35,830 bases of DNA from the NCBI GenBank assembly GCA_009784345.1, contig WRBW01000007.1:1-35830 (forward strand), given 5' to 3'. Shown piece after piece: positions 26,526 to 35,592 of the stretch (its first letter is position 1; every line of letters starts with the position of its first letter). The notes beneath the pieces were generated by a model, which was not told where the DNA came from, ran no database searches, and saw only the letters and a list, made by a program, of their open reading frames with translations. This DNA comes from Coriobacteriia bacterium (GTDB lineage Bacteria > Actinomycetota > Coriobacteriia > WRKU01 > WQUG01). The translations under genes were made by a program, and so were the position numbers.

Positions 26526-27254
26526 CTATCTCCTTCCGCCTCTATCATCGCGACCGCCGCCACGGCGACCGCCACGTGGAGCACGGGGAGCACGTGTACC
26601 CTCAATCGCAGGATTGGGGGGCAGCTGTCCCGGCAGTGTCTCACCGTGATAGATCCATACCTTAACGCCGATAACACCCATGGTGGTGTGTGCTTCAGCA
26701 AAACCATAATCAATCTTTGCACGCAGCGTATGCAGGGGTACACGACCCTCACGATACCACTCGCGACGGCTCATTTCAGCACCGCCCAGACGACCGCTAC
26801 ACTGGATACGAATACCCAAAGCACCGCTCTTCATAGCGCTGATAACAGCCTTGCGCATCGCACGACGGAAAGCCACGCGGCCAACCAGCTGGTCAGCAAC
26901 AGACTGCGCAGTCAGGTTGGCGTCCAGTTCTGGGCGCACTACCTCAACAATTTTTACGTCCACAGGACGACCGGCAATCTTTTCCAGTTCTTTGCGGAGT
27001 ACGTCCACTTCTGAACCTTTTTTGCCGATAACAATACCTGGACGAGCTGTCCAGATCTCGACCTCTACCTTTTCGCCCTTACGTTCGATAACGACGTTTG
27101 AAACGGCAGCACGCTCGAGGCGCTTGGTCAAGAACTTGCGAAGTGCCAAGTCATTTTCTAGGGTAGCCGCATAATCTTTGTCCGCATACCAACGGCTGCG
27201 GTGCTTTTCGACTATTCCTAGGCGTAGTCCAATAGGTGAAACTTTCTGACCCAT
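26526..27254 (-). CDS. rpsC: 30S ribosomal protein S3
   Basis: 242 residues. N-terminal [20 protein letters not shown], a KH domain with [18 protein letters not shown], and the C-terminal [13 protein letters not shown] are typical. The tail is Arg/Gly-rich ([19 protein letters not shown]), a common actinobacterial feature. Part of the mRNA entry tunnel and helicase activity. Confidence 0.98.
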   Translation of the reverse strand: MGQKVSPIGLRLGIVEKHRSRWYADKDYAATLENDLALRKFLTKRLERAAVSNVVIERKGEKVEVEIWTARPGIVIGKKGSEVDVLRKELEKIAGRPVDVKIVEVVRPELDANLTAQSVADQLVGRVAFRRAMRKAVISAMKSGALGIRIQCSGRLGGAEMSRREWYREGRVPLHTLRAKIDYGFAEAHTTMGVIGVKVWIYHGETLPGQLPPNPAIEGTRAPRAPRGGRRGGGRDDRGGRR

Positions 27255-27259
27255 GACCT

Positions 27260-27604
27260 TTACGCCTCCTTAATCGTGTCGAGTTGGATAGTTACGTGGC
27301 TGGTGCGCTTGTTGATGCGCTTTGCCATGCCCTTTGCTCCGGCGCGAATACGCTTGAGCGTTGGTCCTTCGTCAACGAAGGCTGCTGAAACATACAGCAT
27401 GTCAGCGCGCAGGCTGTCATCCTTGTTTTCAGCGTTAGCAACCGCACTGTTCAGGGCCTTTTCGATGGGCTCTGAAGCTGCACGAGTGCTGAACTTCAAG
27501 ATGGTGCGAGCTTCCTCGACAGACTTGCCGCGGATCAGATCCACAACAATGCGTGCCTTACGAGGCGAGACGCGCAGGTACTTAGCTACTGCTTGAGAAA
27601 CCAT
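27260..27604 (-). CDS. rplV: 50S ribosomal protein L22
   Basis: 114 residues. [30 protein letters not shown] and the loop segment [20 protein letters not shown] are conserved. The long hairpin loop lines the exit tunnel near the macrolide site. No deletion in this loop is seen. Confidence 0.98.
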   Translation of the reverse strand: MVSQAVAKYLRVSPRKARIVVDLIRGKSVEEARTILKFSTRAASEPIEKALNSAVANAENKDDSLRADMLYVSAAFVDEGPTLKRIRAGAKGMAKRINKRTSHVTIQLDTIKEA

Positions 27605-27608
27605 TTAA

Positions 27609-27881
27609 CTACCTGCCCTTCTTGTCGCCAGCGTGACCGCGGAAGGTACGCGTGGGTGCAAACTCGCCCAGCTTGTGACCAACCATGGACTCGGTGATGT
27701 AGACCGGAACATGCTTACGGCCGTCATGAACGGCAATCGTGTGACCAACCATCTCTGGAAAGATGGTAGAAGCGCGCGACCAGGTCTTGATGACCTTTTT
27801 CTCGCCTGCTTCGTTCATCGCAGCAATGCGGCCCAGCAGGCGCGCCTCTACGAAGGGTCCCTTTTTAAGACTTCTACTCAT
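27609..27881 (-). CDS. rpsS: 30S ribosomal protein S19
   Basis: 90 residues. [19 protein letters not shown] at the start and the C-terminal [19 protein letters not shown] identify it. Binds the head of the 30S near the A-site finger. Placed between rplB and rplV as usual. Confidence 0.98.
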   Translation of the reverse strand: MSRSLKKGPFVEARLLGRIAAMNEAGEKKVIKTWSRASTIFPEMVGHTIAVHDGRKHVPVYITESMVGHKLGEFAPTRTFRGHAGDKKGR

Positions 27882-27903
27882 AAGTTAATCCTATGTCCCT
27901 TCT

Positions 27904-28734
27904 CTACTTCTTGCGACGTCTGATGATCAGACGGTTGCTCGCTTTTTTCTTGCTACGGGTACGATGTCCCTTTGCAGGCTGACCCCAAGGTGAAACAGGG
28001 TGACGACCAGCGGACTTATTCTTACCCTCACCACCACCGTGGGGGTGGTCAACAGGGTTCATAACCGTACCGCGAACGGTAGGACGAACACCCATGTGGC
28101 GCTTACGACCAGCTTTACCAATAACGATGTTATTGTGTTGCTCGTTGCCGACTTCACCAATGGTGGCGCGACAGGTCACCAGTACGCGGCGCATTTCGCT
28201 TGAAGGCATACGCAGGATGGCATACTTGCCTTCCTTACCCATCAGCTGGATGCTGGTTCCGGCACTGCGAGCCAGCGCTGCACCCTTACCAGGCTGCATT
28301 TCCACCGCGTGAACGACGGTACCAACAGGAATATCTGCCAGTGCCAGTGCGTTACCAGGCTTGATGTCGGCTCCGGGTCCTGATTCGACCATGGTGCCTA
28401 CTTCCAGACCCTTAGGGGCCAGGATGTAGCGCTTTTCACCATCGACGTAGTGCAGCAGTGCAATACGAGCGCTGCGGTTAGGATCGTATTCGATGGTTGC
28501 GACCTTTGCAGGGATACCATCTTTGTTGCGCTTGAAATCGATAATGCGGTAGCGACGCTTATGTCCGCCACCCTGATGGCGCACGGTGATGCGACCATTG
28601 TTGTTGCGGCCACCCTTTTTAGGCAGCGGCTCGAGCAGCGATTTCTCAGGGGTCGTCGAGGTAATCTCTTCAAAAGTAGAGACGCTCATGCCGCGACGGC
28701 CAGGAGAAGTCGGCTTATACTTTCTAATGCCCAT
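27904..28734 (-). CDS. rplB: 50S ribosomal protein L2
   Basis: 276 residues, full length. [19 protein letters not shown], the RNA-binding [20 protein letters not shown], and [20 protein letters not shown] with the conserved catalytic-centre His are all present. Required for subunit joining and peptidyl transfer. Confidence 0.98.
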   Translation of the reverse strand: MGIRKYKPTSPGRRGMSVSTFEEITSTTPEKSLLEPLPKKGGRNNNGRITVRHQGGGHKRRYRIIDFKRNKDGIPAKVATIEYDPNRSARIALLHYVDGEKRYILAPKGLEVGTMVESGPGADIKPGNALALADIPVGTVVHAVEMQPGKGAALARSAGTSIQLMGKEGKYAILRMPSSEMRRVLVTCRATIGEVGNEQHNNIVIGKAGRKRHMGVRPTVRGTVMNPVDHPHGGGEGKNKSAGRHPVSPWGQPAKGHRTRSKKKASNRLIIRRRKK

Positions 28735-28747
28735 TAATTCTCACTCC

Positions 28748-29035
28748 CTAGCTTACGAACAGTTCGATACTATCGCCCGCTGCCAGCGTGACGATTGCTT
28801 TTTTCCAGTTGCGGGTCGTTCCCTTGTGGAAACGAACGCGACGTGGCTTACCAGTTACATTCATGGTGTTGACTTTCATCACCTTGACGTCAAAAATCTC
28901 TTCGATTGCGCGGGCAATCTGTGGCTTGGTAGCCGTCTTCAGTACCTCAAAAGTGTACTTGCCCTGACCCTCCATGAGGTCCATGGACTTCTCCGAAATA
29001 ATCGGACGGATAATAATCTGACGAGGATCGTTCAT
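28748..29035 (-). CDS. rplW: 50S ribosomal protein L23
   Basis: 95 residues. [20 protein letters not shown] and the C-terminal [19 protein letters not shown] are typical. Main docking site for trigger factor and SRP. The start overlaps the rplD stop by one base (TAATG). Confidence 0.97.
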   Translation of the reverse strand: MNDPRQIIIRPIISEKSMDLMEGQGKYTFEVLKTATKPQIARAIEEIFDVKVMKVNTMNVTGKPRRVRFHKGTTRNWKKAIVTLAAGDSIELFVS

Positions 29036-29661
29036 TAGCTCAGCACCTCCCCGAGGTAGTCAACGGCTTCCTTGGTGACCAGCACGGCGGTGTTATCCAC
29101 CAGGTCATAGGTGTTAGCTTCAAAGGCAAAGATAGGACGAACACGGGGGATGTTGCGCAGGGAAAGGAAGGCGTTAGTCTCCTCGTTACCCAGCACGACC
29201 GTGAGCTTCTTATCTTTCAGGCCGAGTGCGTCCAGTACCCCTGCAGCCTCTTTGGTTGAAGGCTTGTCAAAGGCCATGGCATCGACGACGTGAAGGTTGC
29301 CATCAGCGTTCTTTGCTGAAAGGGCGCTCTTCATCGCAAGCTTAACGACCTTGTTAGGCACCTTGAAGGCATAGCTGCGTGGGTGTGGTCCAAAGACAAC
29401 ACCACCGCCTGCCCACTGGGGTGCACGGATGGTACCCTGACGGGCACGACCGGTTCCTTTTTGTCTCCAGGGCTTGCGACCGCCACCGCGGACCTTGCCG
29501 CGTGTTTTGGTGCTGTGGGTGCCAGCGCGAGCTGCAGCCATTTGGCTGCGCACAACCTGGTGTACGGCAAAGAGATTAGGTTCGATTGCAAAAATCGCCT
29601 CATCTGCCTTGACGGTACCGGCTGCTGCTCCCTTCTTATCTGTAACTTTAAGAGTTGTCAT
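29035..29661 (-). CDS. rplD: 50S ribosomal protein L4
   Basis: 208 residues. The extended loop with [20 protein letters not shown] and [20 protein letters not shown] is the conserved exit-tunnel element, and no macrolide-resistance change is evident. In E. coli L4 also represses the S10 operon. Coupled to rplW. Confidence 0.98.
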   Translation of the reverse strand: MTTLKVTDKKGAAAGTVKADEAIFAIEPNLFAVHQVVRSQMAAARAGTHSTKTRGKVRGGGRKPWRQKGTGRARQGTIRAPQWAGGGVVFGPHPRSYAFKVPNKVVKLAMKSALSAKNADGNLHVVDAMAFDKPSTKEAAGVLDALGLKDKKLTVVLGNEETNAFLSLRNIPRVRPIFAFEANTYDLVDNTAVLVTKEAVDYLGEVLS

Positions 29662-29705
29662 TTTCTTATTTCTCCTCTAACTTTACGGCAAATATTCTTC
29701 GGCGC

Positions 29706-30326
29706 TTAGGCGACTGAAATCGTCAACAGCGCGTTTTTGCCGCCAGGAACGGCACCCTTTACCAGCAAAAGATTTTGCTCGGCATCTACTTTTACGACCT
29801 GCAGGTTCTTGACAGAAACCTTGTCATTACCCATCTGTCCAGCCATGCGCTTACCCTTGAATACCTTTGCAGGGGTAGCAGCCTGACCAATCGAACCAGG
29901 ACGACGGTGAAAGCGTGAACCGTGTGATCCAGGACCACCTTGGAAGTTGTGACGCTTCATTACACCGGCAAAGCCCTTACCCTTGCTGACACCTGAAACG
30001 TTAACCTTTTTTGCATCAGCAAACATTTCAGCAGTCAGGACATCGCCGACAGCAAGCTCTGCAGGTCCGTCAAGACGAATCTCTGCCAGATGACGCTTAG
30101 GATCTACCTTTGCCTTTGCAAAGTGACCTGCGTCAGGCTTGTTGACCAGCTTTTCGCGGATTTCACCAAAGCCGATTTGAAGGGCATCATAACCCTCTTT
30201 ATCAGCAGTTTTTACCTGTGTAACCACACAGGGGCCAGCTTCGATGACGGTGACGGGCAGGAGGTTACCCTCTTCTGTCCACACCTGTGTCATCCCCACC
30301 TTACGGCCGAGTAACTGAGTTGACAT
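29706..30326 (-). CDS. rplC: 50S ribosomal protein L3
   Basis: 206 residues. [20 protein letters not shown] and the [20 protein letters not shown] segment near the peptidyl transferase centre identify it. The start is ATG 30326 with GGAAAGG upstream. A 77-nt structured spacer separates it from rpsJ. Confidence 0.98.
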   Translation of the reverse strand: MSTQLLGRKVGMTQVWTEEGNLLPVTVIEAGPCVVTQVKTADKEGYDALQIGFGEIREKLVNKPDAGHFAKAKVDPKRHLAEIRLDGPAELAVGDVLTAEMFADAKKVNVSGVSKGKGFAGVMKRHNFQGGPGSHGSRFHRRPGSIGQAATPAKVFKGKRMAGQMGNDKVSVKNLQVVKVDAEQNLLLVKGAVPGGKNALLTISVA

Positions 30327-30403
30327 GTACTACTTACCTTTCCTTCTTCGATCGTGGGACGGTGTCTGAACCCCTTGTTCAGATCCCCAGCGGATCGATT
30401 AAC
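30327..30403 (-). promoter_or_regulatory. Structured rpsJ-rplC spacer, candidate leader RNA
   Basis: 77 nt, the longest spacer in the S10 part. On the plus strand TCTGAAC (30365-30371) pairs with GTTCAGA (30377-30383) around a 5-nt loop, with CCAC/GTGG-like and GATC/GATC words outside it. It may be a ribosomal-protein leader placed after, not before, rpsJ. There is no T-run, so it is not a simple terminator. Confidence 0.4.
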
Positions 30404-30709
30404 CTATGCCTTGATTTCGATTTCGACACCTGCTGGTAGGTCAAGGCGACCCAGTGAATCAGCAGTCTTTGGTGTAGCATCGATGATATCGATAAGACGC
30501 TTGTGCGTACGAATCTCAAATTGCTCGCGACTATCCTTGTTCACGTGTGGTGAGCGGATAACGCAGTACAGATTGCGTGAAGTTGGAAGAGGAACAGGTC
30601 CTACAACCTTAGCGCCGGTCTTGATCGCTGTATCAACAATCTTCTTGGTGCTCTGGTCAACGATCTCATGATCGTAACCCTTGAGGCGAATTCTAATTCT
30701 TTGTGCCAC
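30404..30709 (-). CDS. rpsJ: 30S ribosomal protein S10
   Basis: 101 residues, start GTG 30709 ([18 protein letters not shown]). [19 protein letters not shown] and the C-terminal [11 protein letters not shown] are diagnostic. S10 also acts as NusE in antitermination. It lies 18 nt after fusA, where tuf is normally found. Confidence 0.98.
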   Translation of the reverse strand: MAQRIRIRLKGYDHEIVDQSTKKIVDTAIKTGAKVVGPVPLPTSRNLYCVIRSPHVNKDSREQFEIRTHKRLIDIIDATPKTADSLGRLDLPAGVEIEIKA

Positions 30710-30727
30710 AGTAATTCTCTCTTCCTA

Positions 30728-32812
30728 TTAGCTAATCTCAGATTTTGCAGTGATTTCTTCTGCAACTGATTTCGGAACTTGCTCGTATGCCTTAAAGACC
30801 ATGGTGTACACAGCGCGACCCTGGGTCTTGCTGCGCAGGTCTGTCGAATAGCCAAACATCTCGCTCAAAGGCACCTTTGCGCGCACAACTTGTGCCGTAC
30901 CGCGAGGCTCCATACCTTCGATTTGTCCGCGGCGACCACTGAGGTCACCCATGACATCGCCCATGTACTCTTCAGGTGTCACAACTTCAACAGCCATCAT
31001 AGGCTCAAGCAGTTTTGGCGAGCTCTTACGCAGAGCTTCCTTGATTGCCATTGAACCCGCAATCTTAAAGGCCATTTCACTCGAGTCAACTTCGTGGTAT
31101 GAACCGTCAACCAGCTCGACACCAACGTCAACGGTTGGGAAACCTGCCAAAATACCGCTGTCTAGGGCTTCTTGCATACCCTTGTCAACAGAAGGAATGT
31201 ATTCCTTAGGAATAGAACCGCCGACGATCTTGTTGTCAAACATATAGCCTTCGCCAGGTTCGCGGGCGATCAGGTTAATAACAACGTGGCCATATTGACC
31301 CTTACCACCGGATTGGCGCGCATACTTGACGTCAACCTTGTCGACGTTCTTGCCAGCTGTTTCGCGATAAGCAACCTGTGGCTTACCAACGTTAGCTTCA
31401 ACCTTGAACTCGCGCAGCAAACGGTCAACGATGACCTCCAGGTGGAGTTCGCCCATACCAGCAATGATCGTTTGGCCGGTTTCCTGGTCGGTGCGGACGC
31501 GGAATGTTGGGTCCTCCTCCGCCAGTTTTGCCAGCGCAATACCCAGCTTATCTTGCTCGGCCTTGGTCTTTGGCTCGATAGCAATGTCGATAACCGGGTC
31601 AGGGAATTCCATCGATTCCAGCTGAATAGGTGCATTTTCGGCACACAGAGTGTCACCGGTGCTGGTGTCTTTCAGACCAACAGCAGCAACAATGTCACCA
31701 GCTGCGGCGAATTCGACATCTTCACGGCTGTTTGCGTGCATCTGCAGCAGACGACCAATGCGCTCTTTCTTGCCCTTCGTGCTGTTCATGACGTATGAGC
31801 CGCTGTCGAGCTTACCGCTGTATACGCGGAAATAAGTCAGGCGACCAACAAAGGGGTCGGTCATGACCTTGAAGGCCAGAGCCGCAAAAGGCTCCTTGAC
31901 ATCTGCACTACGGTGTTCTTCTTCACCGGTTTTGGTGTTTTCACCGGCAATCGCTGGGATGTCCAGTGGTGAAGGCAGAAAGTCAACAACGGCGTCAAGC
32001 ATTTGCTGAACACCTTTGTTTTTGAAGCTTGCACCGCAAATAACCGGAGTAAAGGTACAAGCAATACAACCCTTGCGCAGCGCCGTCTTGATTTCATCAG
32101 TGGTGATGTCGGCGTCATCGAGGATCTTCATCATCAGATCTTCGTCTGCGTCACTAGCGGCATCCATCATTTCCTCGCGTGCCATTTCAGCAGCATCGAG
32201 GTATTCGGCTGGAATCTCGCCAATCGTTGGGTTGATGTTGTTTTCGTCTTCGTTAAAGAAAATCGCGTTCATCTCGACCAGGTCGATGATGCCCACAAAC
32301 TGGTCTTCGGCACCCATTGGCAGCTGAATCTTGACCGGAGTCGCACCCAGGCGCTCCTTCATCATGCTGACGACGTTTTCAAAGTCTGCACCGGTGCGGT
32401 CCATCTTGTTAACGTAGGCCATACGGGGAACCTGGTAACCGTCGGCTTGGCGCCATACGGTTTCAGACTGAGGCTCAACACCACCAACAGCACAGAACAC
32501 GGCAACGGCACCGTCCAGTACGCGCAGTGAGCGCTCTACTTCTACGGTGAAGTCAACGTGGCCAGGGGTGTCGATGATCTGAATACGATAATCGTGCCAG
32601 AAACAGGTGGTTGCAGCAGAAGTAATGGTAATACCACGTTCTTGCTCTTGAACCATCCAGTCCATGGTTGCGCCGCCCTCATGGACCTCTCCCAATTTGT
32701 GCGTCTTGCCCGTGTAGAACAGGATGCGCTCGGTGGTTGTGGTCTTGCCGGCGTCAATATGGGCCATAATGCCGATATTGCGTGTTTTATCAAGCGAAAA
32801 AGTTTTTGCCAT
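30728..32812 (-). CDS. fusA: Elongation factor G
   Basis: 694 residues, five-domain translational GTPase that drives translocation. P-loop [19 protein letters not shown], switch [22 protein letters not shown] and NKMD are present, as is the domain IV segment [17 protein letters not shown] in variant form. No obvious fusidic-acid-type change can be called by eye. It is directly followed by rpsJ. Confidence 0.98.
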   Translation of the reverse strand: MAKTFSLDKTRNIGIMAHIDAGKTTTTERILFYTGKTHKLGEVHEGGATMDWMVQEQERGITITSAATTCFWHDYRIQIIDTPGHVDFTVEVERSLRVLDGAVAVFCAVGGVEPQSETVWRQADGYQVPRMAYVNKMDRTGADFENVVSMMKERLGATPVKIQLPMGAEDQFVGIIDLVEMNAIFFNEDENNINPTIGEIPAEYLDAAEMAREEMMDAASDADEDLMMKILDDADITTDEIKTALRKGCIACTFTPVICGASFKNKGVQQMLDAVVDFLPSPLDIPAIAGENTKTGEEEHRSADVKEPFAALAFKVMTDPFVGRLTYFRVYSGKLDSGSYVMNSTKGKKERIGRLLQMHANSREDVEFAAAGDIVAAVGLKDTSTGDTLCAENAPIQLESMEFPDPVIDIAIEPKTKAEQDKLGIALAKLAEEDPTFRVRTDQETGQTIIAGMGELHLEVIVDRLLREFKVEANVGKPQVAYRETAGKNVDKVDVKYARQSGGKGQYGHVVINLIAREPGEGYMFDNKIVGGSIPKEYIPSVDKGMQEALDSGILAGFPTVDVGVELVDGSYHEVDSSEMAFKIAGSMAIKEALRKSSPKLLEPMMAVEVVTPEEYMGDVMGDLSGRRGQIEGMEPRGTAQVVRAKVPLSEMFGYSTDLRSKTQGRAVYTMVFKAYEQVPKSVAEEITAKSEIS

Positions 32813-32836
32813 GATTGTTAGCTGTCCTTAATGCTC

Positions 32837-33307
32837 TTACCAGCGATAGTGCGAGAACGCACGGTTCGCTTCGGCCATCTTGTAAAGATCTTCACGCTTT
32901 TTGATCGATGAACCATGCTCTTCAGCAGCGTCCATGATTTCAGCGGCAAGGCGATCAGTCATCGACTTTTCCTTGCGCTTGCGTGAAAAGTCAACAATCC
33001 AGCGGATTGCCAGCGTGGTGCTACGACGGGCGTTAACCTCGACAGGCACCTGGTAGGTTGCACCACCAACACGCTTTGGGCGAACCTCAAGTGTGGGGCG
33101 GACGTTGTCCATGGCCTTCTTAAAGACTGAAAGTGGATCTTGCTCGGTCTTTTTCTCGATGATGTCAAAGGCGCCGTATACGATACCCTCTGCAACGGAC
33201 TTCTTGCCGTCCCACAGGATCTTGTTGATAAGTTGGGTCACGAGCTTGTTGTTGTAACGCGCGTCGGGCGTAATCTCGCGACGTTCTGCTGCTGCACGTC
33301 TAGGCAT
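32837..33307 (-). CDS. rpsG: 30S ribosomal protein S7
   Basis: 156 residues. [20 protein letters not shown] and the conserved [17 protein letters not shown], then [10 protein letters not shown], are typical. Nucleates assembly of the 30S head and in E. coli regulates the str operon. It lies 3 nt after rpsL. Confidence 0.98.
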   Translation of the reverse strand: MPRRAAAERREITPDARYNNKLVTQLINKILWDGKKSVAEGIVYGAFDIIEKKTEQDPLSVFKKAMDNVRPTLEVRPKRVGGATYQVPVEVNARRSTTLAIRWIVDFSRKRKEKSMTDRLAAEIMDAAEEHGSSIKKREDLYKMAEANRAFSHYRW

Positions 33308-33310
33308 GGT

Positions 33311-33682
33311 TTATTTCTCCTTCTTTGCGCCGTAACGGCTACGAGCCTGGGCACGATTTGCGACGGGAGCAGCATCCAGTGCTCCGCGAACTACCTTATA
33401 ACGAACACCTGGAAGGTCCTTAACACGACCACCACGCACCAAAACGATGCTGTGCTCTTGCAGGTTGTGGCCAATACCAGGGATGTATGCGGTTACTTCC
33501 ATGCTGTTTGACAGACGAACACGGCAAACCTTGCGCAGCGCAGAGTTTGGCTTTTTAGGCGTCGTCGTGTAAACACGGGTGCACACACCACGCAGCTGGG
33601 GGTTGCCCTTCAGCGCTGGCGTCTTTGACTTGTCTTCGGCCTTTTTGCGGCCCTTCCTTACTAACTGGTTAATAGTAGGCAA
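33311..33682 (-). CDS. rpsL: 30S ribosomal protein S12
   Basis: 123 residues. [13 protein letters not shown] at the start, [19 protein letters not shown] and [18 protein letters not shown] carry the two lysines (E. coli positions 43 and 88) whose change gives streptomycin resistance. Both are wild type. The start codon is TTG (33682), with AGGAAGG about 8 nt upstream. It is the first gene of the ~14-kb ribosomal transcript and governs decoding accuracy. Confidence 0.97.
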   Translation of the reverse strand: MPTINQLVRKGRKKAEDKSKTPALKGNPQLRGVCTRVYTTTPKKPNSALRKVCRVRLSNSMEVTAYIPGIGHNLQEHSIVLVRGGRVKDLPGVRYKVVRGALDAAPVANRAQARSRYGAKKEK

Positions 33683-33740
33683 AACTTGTCCTTCCTAACT
33701 TTAGTGAGTTTTCCGGTCCTCACCTTTTCTACCTTTTATT

Positions 33741-33759
33741 GCGCGGAGGAGTGCGTCCA
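33741..33759 (+). repeat. Dispersed word GCGGxxGAGTxCGTCCA, copy 6
   Basis: Reads GCGCGGAGGAGTGCGTCCA, the fullest match to the consensus. It lies within the predicted 5' leader of the rpsL transcript, followed by the small hairpin GGCAC-A7-GTGCC (33765-33781). Confidence 0.6.
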
Positions 33760-33876
33760 TGTATGGCACAAAAAAAGTGCCTCTTAGTGCTTATGCTGCG
33801 TAAATCAAGTACAATTTAGTGCAACCGAGCGCTAAAACACGGCAAAAATCGACTCCTCAAAAAGTCGCGGTGTATA

Positions 33877-33905
33877 AATATACTCCCTCTGTACTGTGCT
33901 GTCAA
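33877..33905 (-). promoter_or_regulatory. Promoter of the str-S10-spc supercluster
   Basis: Minus strand: -35 TTGACA (33900-33905), 17-nt spacer, -10 TATATT (33877-33882), nearly perfect consensus. It lies about 195 nt upstream of the rpsL start, which would give a ~185-nt leader. Strength and position fit a ribosomal operon promoter. Confidence 0.8.
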
Positions 33906-33968
33906 ACAACACGCACCCGAGCGTATCCATCCCAATCCCCAAGCTTCCCGAGCGCGTTTTTTTCGTCT

Positions 33969-34074
33969 GCTTGTCATGCCGCACTTGATGCGGCATCTCG
34001 CGTTTGCCCTTTGCCCGTAACCCCATGCACCTGTGGCTTACGCCACAGGACCAGAAACGGGCGCACAGCGCCCG
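33969..34074 (-). repeat. Multi-hairpin repeat element, copy B
   Basis: Read on the minus strand. P1 is CGGGCGC-TGT-GCGCCCG (34058-34074), the linker is TTTCTGGT, P2 is CCTGTGGC-GTAA-GCCACAGG (34030-34049) with a GNRA loop, and P3 is ATGCCGCA/TGCGGCAT (33976-33996), ending in ATGACAAGC. Order, linkers and the end match copy A at 19221-19332. Several spurious open frames cross it. Confidence 0.72.
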
Positions 34075-34108
34075 AACCCCTCATGCTTTTAGCTTTATAG
34101 CTCTCGTC

Positions 34109-34130
34109 ATTGCGCGCCCCGACGCGCAAT
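34109..34130. repeat. REP-like palindrome
   Basis: ATTGCGCG (34109-34116) and CGCGCAAT (34123-34130), 8-bp perfect arms, 6-nt loop, preceded by CGTC. It is of the CGTCATTGCG...GCAATCT type that is scattered in many bacterial genomes. Confidence 0.6.
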
Positions 34131-34212
34131 CTAATTGTTGGCAGAATTTCGATTTCAATCGTCCCCATATCATTCACCATAGCGCACTACACAGCGCCCT
34201 GCTTACAATCAG

Positions 34213-34234
34213 ACTGCGGGTCGGAGCCCGCAGT
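34213..34234. repeat. REP-like palindrome
   Basis: ACTGCGGG (34213-34220) and CCCGCAGT (34227-34234), 8-bp perfect arms with a 6-nt loop, followed by GACGG. It is the last of a series of palindromes that fill the rpsL-cas1 gap. Apart from these and the rpsL promoter, I see nothing in 33683-34300. Confidence 0.6.
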
Positions 34235-34300
34235 GACGGCGGTGTAGTATTCTTGAAATCGTTGCACTTTGTCAGGGTCATTTCTATTTAGGGAGGCACT

Positions 34301-35200
34301 ATGGCATTTCGCACGATTATCATCGAAAGAGCTGCGCGGCTGCATGCACGCAAAGAACAGCTCGTCGTCAAGCAGGACCAGGATATTCGAGTACCGCTCG
34401 ATGACATCCTAGTGATTCTGATTTCTTCTCCCGATGTTGTATTTAGCTCTGCTTTTCTGTCGAAGGTGACGGGTTACGGAATCTGCATCATTACCTGTGA
34501 CAACCGCTATTTGCCTGCGGCAATGGCATGCTCGTTCCTGCCTCATTCGCGGCAGGCAAAGATGACGCAGAAACAATTCAAGATGACAAAGCCCTTTCAG
34601 AATCGTCTGTGGCAGGCACTGGTGAAATCGAAGATCTCTAACCAGGCTGACAGTCTTGACTACTATGGGATTGTTGATGCAGATCGACTGAGAAACTATG
34701 CTGCAAAGGTGGTTTCTGGTGATACCAATAATCTAGAGGGCACAGCAGCGCGCTACTATTTTCCTCGATTGTTTGATGGTCATCTGCGCAGCGATGATAA
34801 TGTGATAAATGACGCTCTAAACTATGCCTATACTATTGTGCGATCTATTGTTGCCCGCAGCATTGTGGCTCACGGCCTGTATCCCCCACTGGGGATTCAC
34901 CACAAAAACGAATTCAATGCTTTCAATCTAGCAGATGACCTAATTGAGCCTTTTAGACCACTAGTTGATGTTTACGTAAGGTCGCATCCCCCTTTGAAGG
35001 ACCAGCTTCAAGTCGAGGATAGACGTGCTTACATGAATTTGGCTCATCTCATGTGTCTGATTGATGGGAAGCGCATGACACTTGCCTCTGCGGTGAGGGC
35101 GACAACATCTAGCTTCGTCGAAGCTTTGAACTGCGGAGACTATCGCAGACTTGTACTGCCCAGCATTGATGGTATCGAGATCAAGAGTGATGCCTCATGA
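34301..35200 (+). CDS. cas1: CRISPR-associated endonuclease Cas1 (type II-like)
   Basis: 299 residues, the length of subtype II-C Cas1. Catalytic residues are in place: Glu146 in NNLEGTAARYYF, His201 in LGIHHKNEFNAFN and Glu216 in NLADDLIEPFRPLVD. Integrates new spacers as a complex with Cas2. Start ATG 34301 with GGGAGG 4 nt upstream. Overlaps cas2 by 4 nt (ATGA). There is no cas9 upstream (ribosomal genes on the other strand and a palindrome-filled gap instead) and no repeat array in view, so it is either an orphan adaptation module or one working with a distant locus. Confidence 0.95.
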   Translation: MAFRTIIIERAARLHARKEQLVVKQDQDIRVPLDDILVILISSPDVVFSSAFLSKVTGYGICIITCDNRYLPAAMACSFLPHSRQAKMTQKQFKMTKPFQNRLWQALVKSKISNQADSLDYYGIVDADRLRNYAAKVVSGDTNNLEGTAARYYFPRLFDGHLRSDDNVINDALNYAYTIVRSIVARSIVAHGLYPPLGIHHKNEFNAFNLADDLIEPFRPLVDVYVRSHPPLKDQLQVEDRRAYMNLAHLMCLIDGKRMTLASAVRATTSSFVEALNCGDYRRLVLPSIDGIEIKSDAS

Positions 35201-35505
35201 GAGTGCTTTTATCGATCGATATGCCGATGCGCGGAAAACGTCAAAGACAGGCGGCCACGAAGATGCGCAAAGACCTTGAAGATGCTGGCTTTACGAGCAT
35301 CCATCGTAATCTATTCTCGCGCGTTATTGGTGGAAGGGAGAGTATTGGGCGTAACATCAAGAGAATTGAAGCTGCCTTGCCAGAATGCTGTGCCGCCCGG
35401 GTCTTCACTATGACAGAGCGGCAGTACGCTGATATCCAAATGATTAATGACGAAAAAAGCGAGCAGGAATTGTTGGTAGACGCTCGAAGACAGCTGGTTT
35501 TTTAA
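35197..35505 (+). CDS. cas2: CRISPR-associated protein Cas2
   Basis: 102 residues. Ferredoxin-like fold beginning MRVLLSIDMPM with the conserved Asp8, then MRKDLEDAGFTSIHRNLFSR. The type II style matches its partner. Forms the Cas1-Cas2 integrase core, where its own nuclease activity is dispensable. Starts inside the cas1 stop. No csn2 or array follows; the next coding sequence begins within 90 nt and is unrelated. Confidence 0.93.
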   Translation: MRVLLSIDMPMRGKRQRQAATKMRKDLEDAGFTSIHRNLFSRVIGGRESIGRNIKRIEAALPECCAARVFTMTERQYADIQMINDEKSEQELLVDARRQLVF

Positions 35506-35592
35506 GGGCAATTACGAAGAAGGTGGGCTAAAGATGCAGCTTGAGAGCATGCTACACTGTTGACTCTTTGACGGATAACGTAGATTATGTAA

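Noticed and set aside
33765-33781. GGCAC-A7-GTGCC as a terminator
   Set aside because: The homopolymer is in the loop, not after the stem, and the site is inside the rpsL leader.
34262-34290. TTGCAC/17 nt/TATTTA promoter for cas1
   Set aside because: The predicted start would fall after the ribosome site GGGAGG, which must be transcribed, so the pair is probably coincidental.
33819-34291. Several open frames of 60-95 codons on both strands between rpsL and cas1
   Set aside because: They run through palindromic repeats, have no ribosome sites and translate to the typical nonsense of REP-like sequence.
33683-34300. Possible CRISPR array or tracrRNA near cas1
   Set aside because: No direct repeat of 25-40 nt with regular spacing exists here or after cas2. 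All repeats found are inverted.
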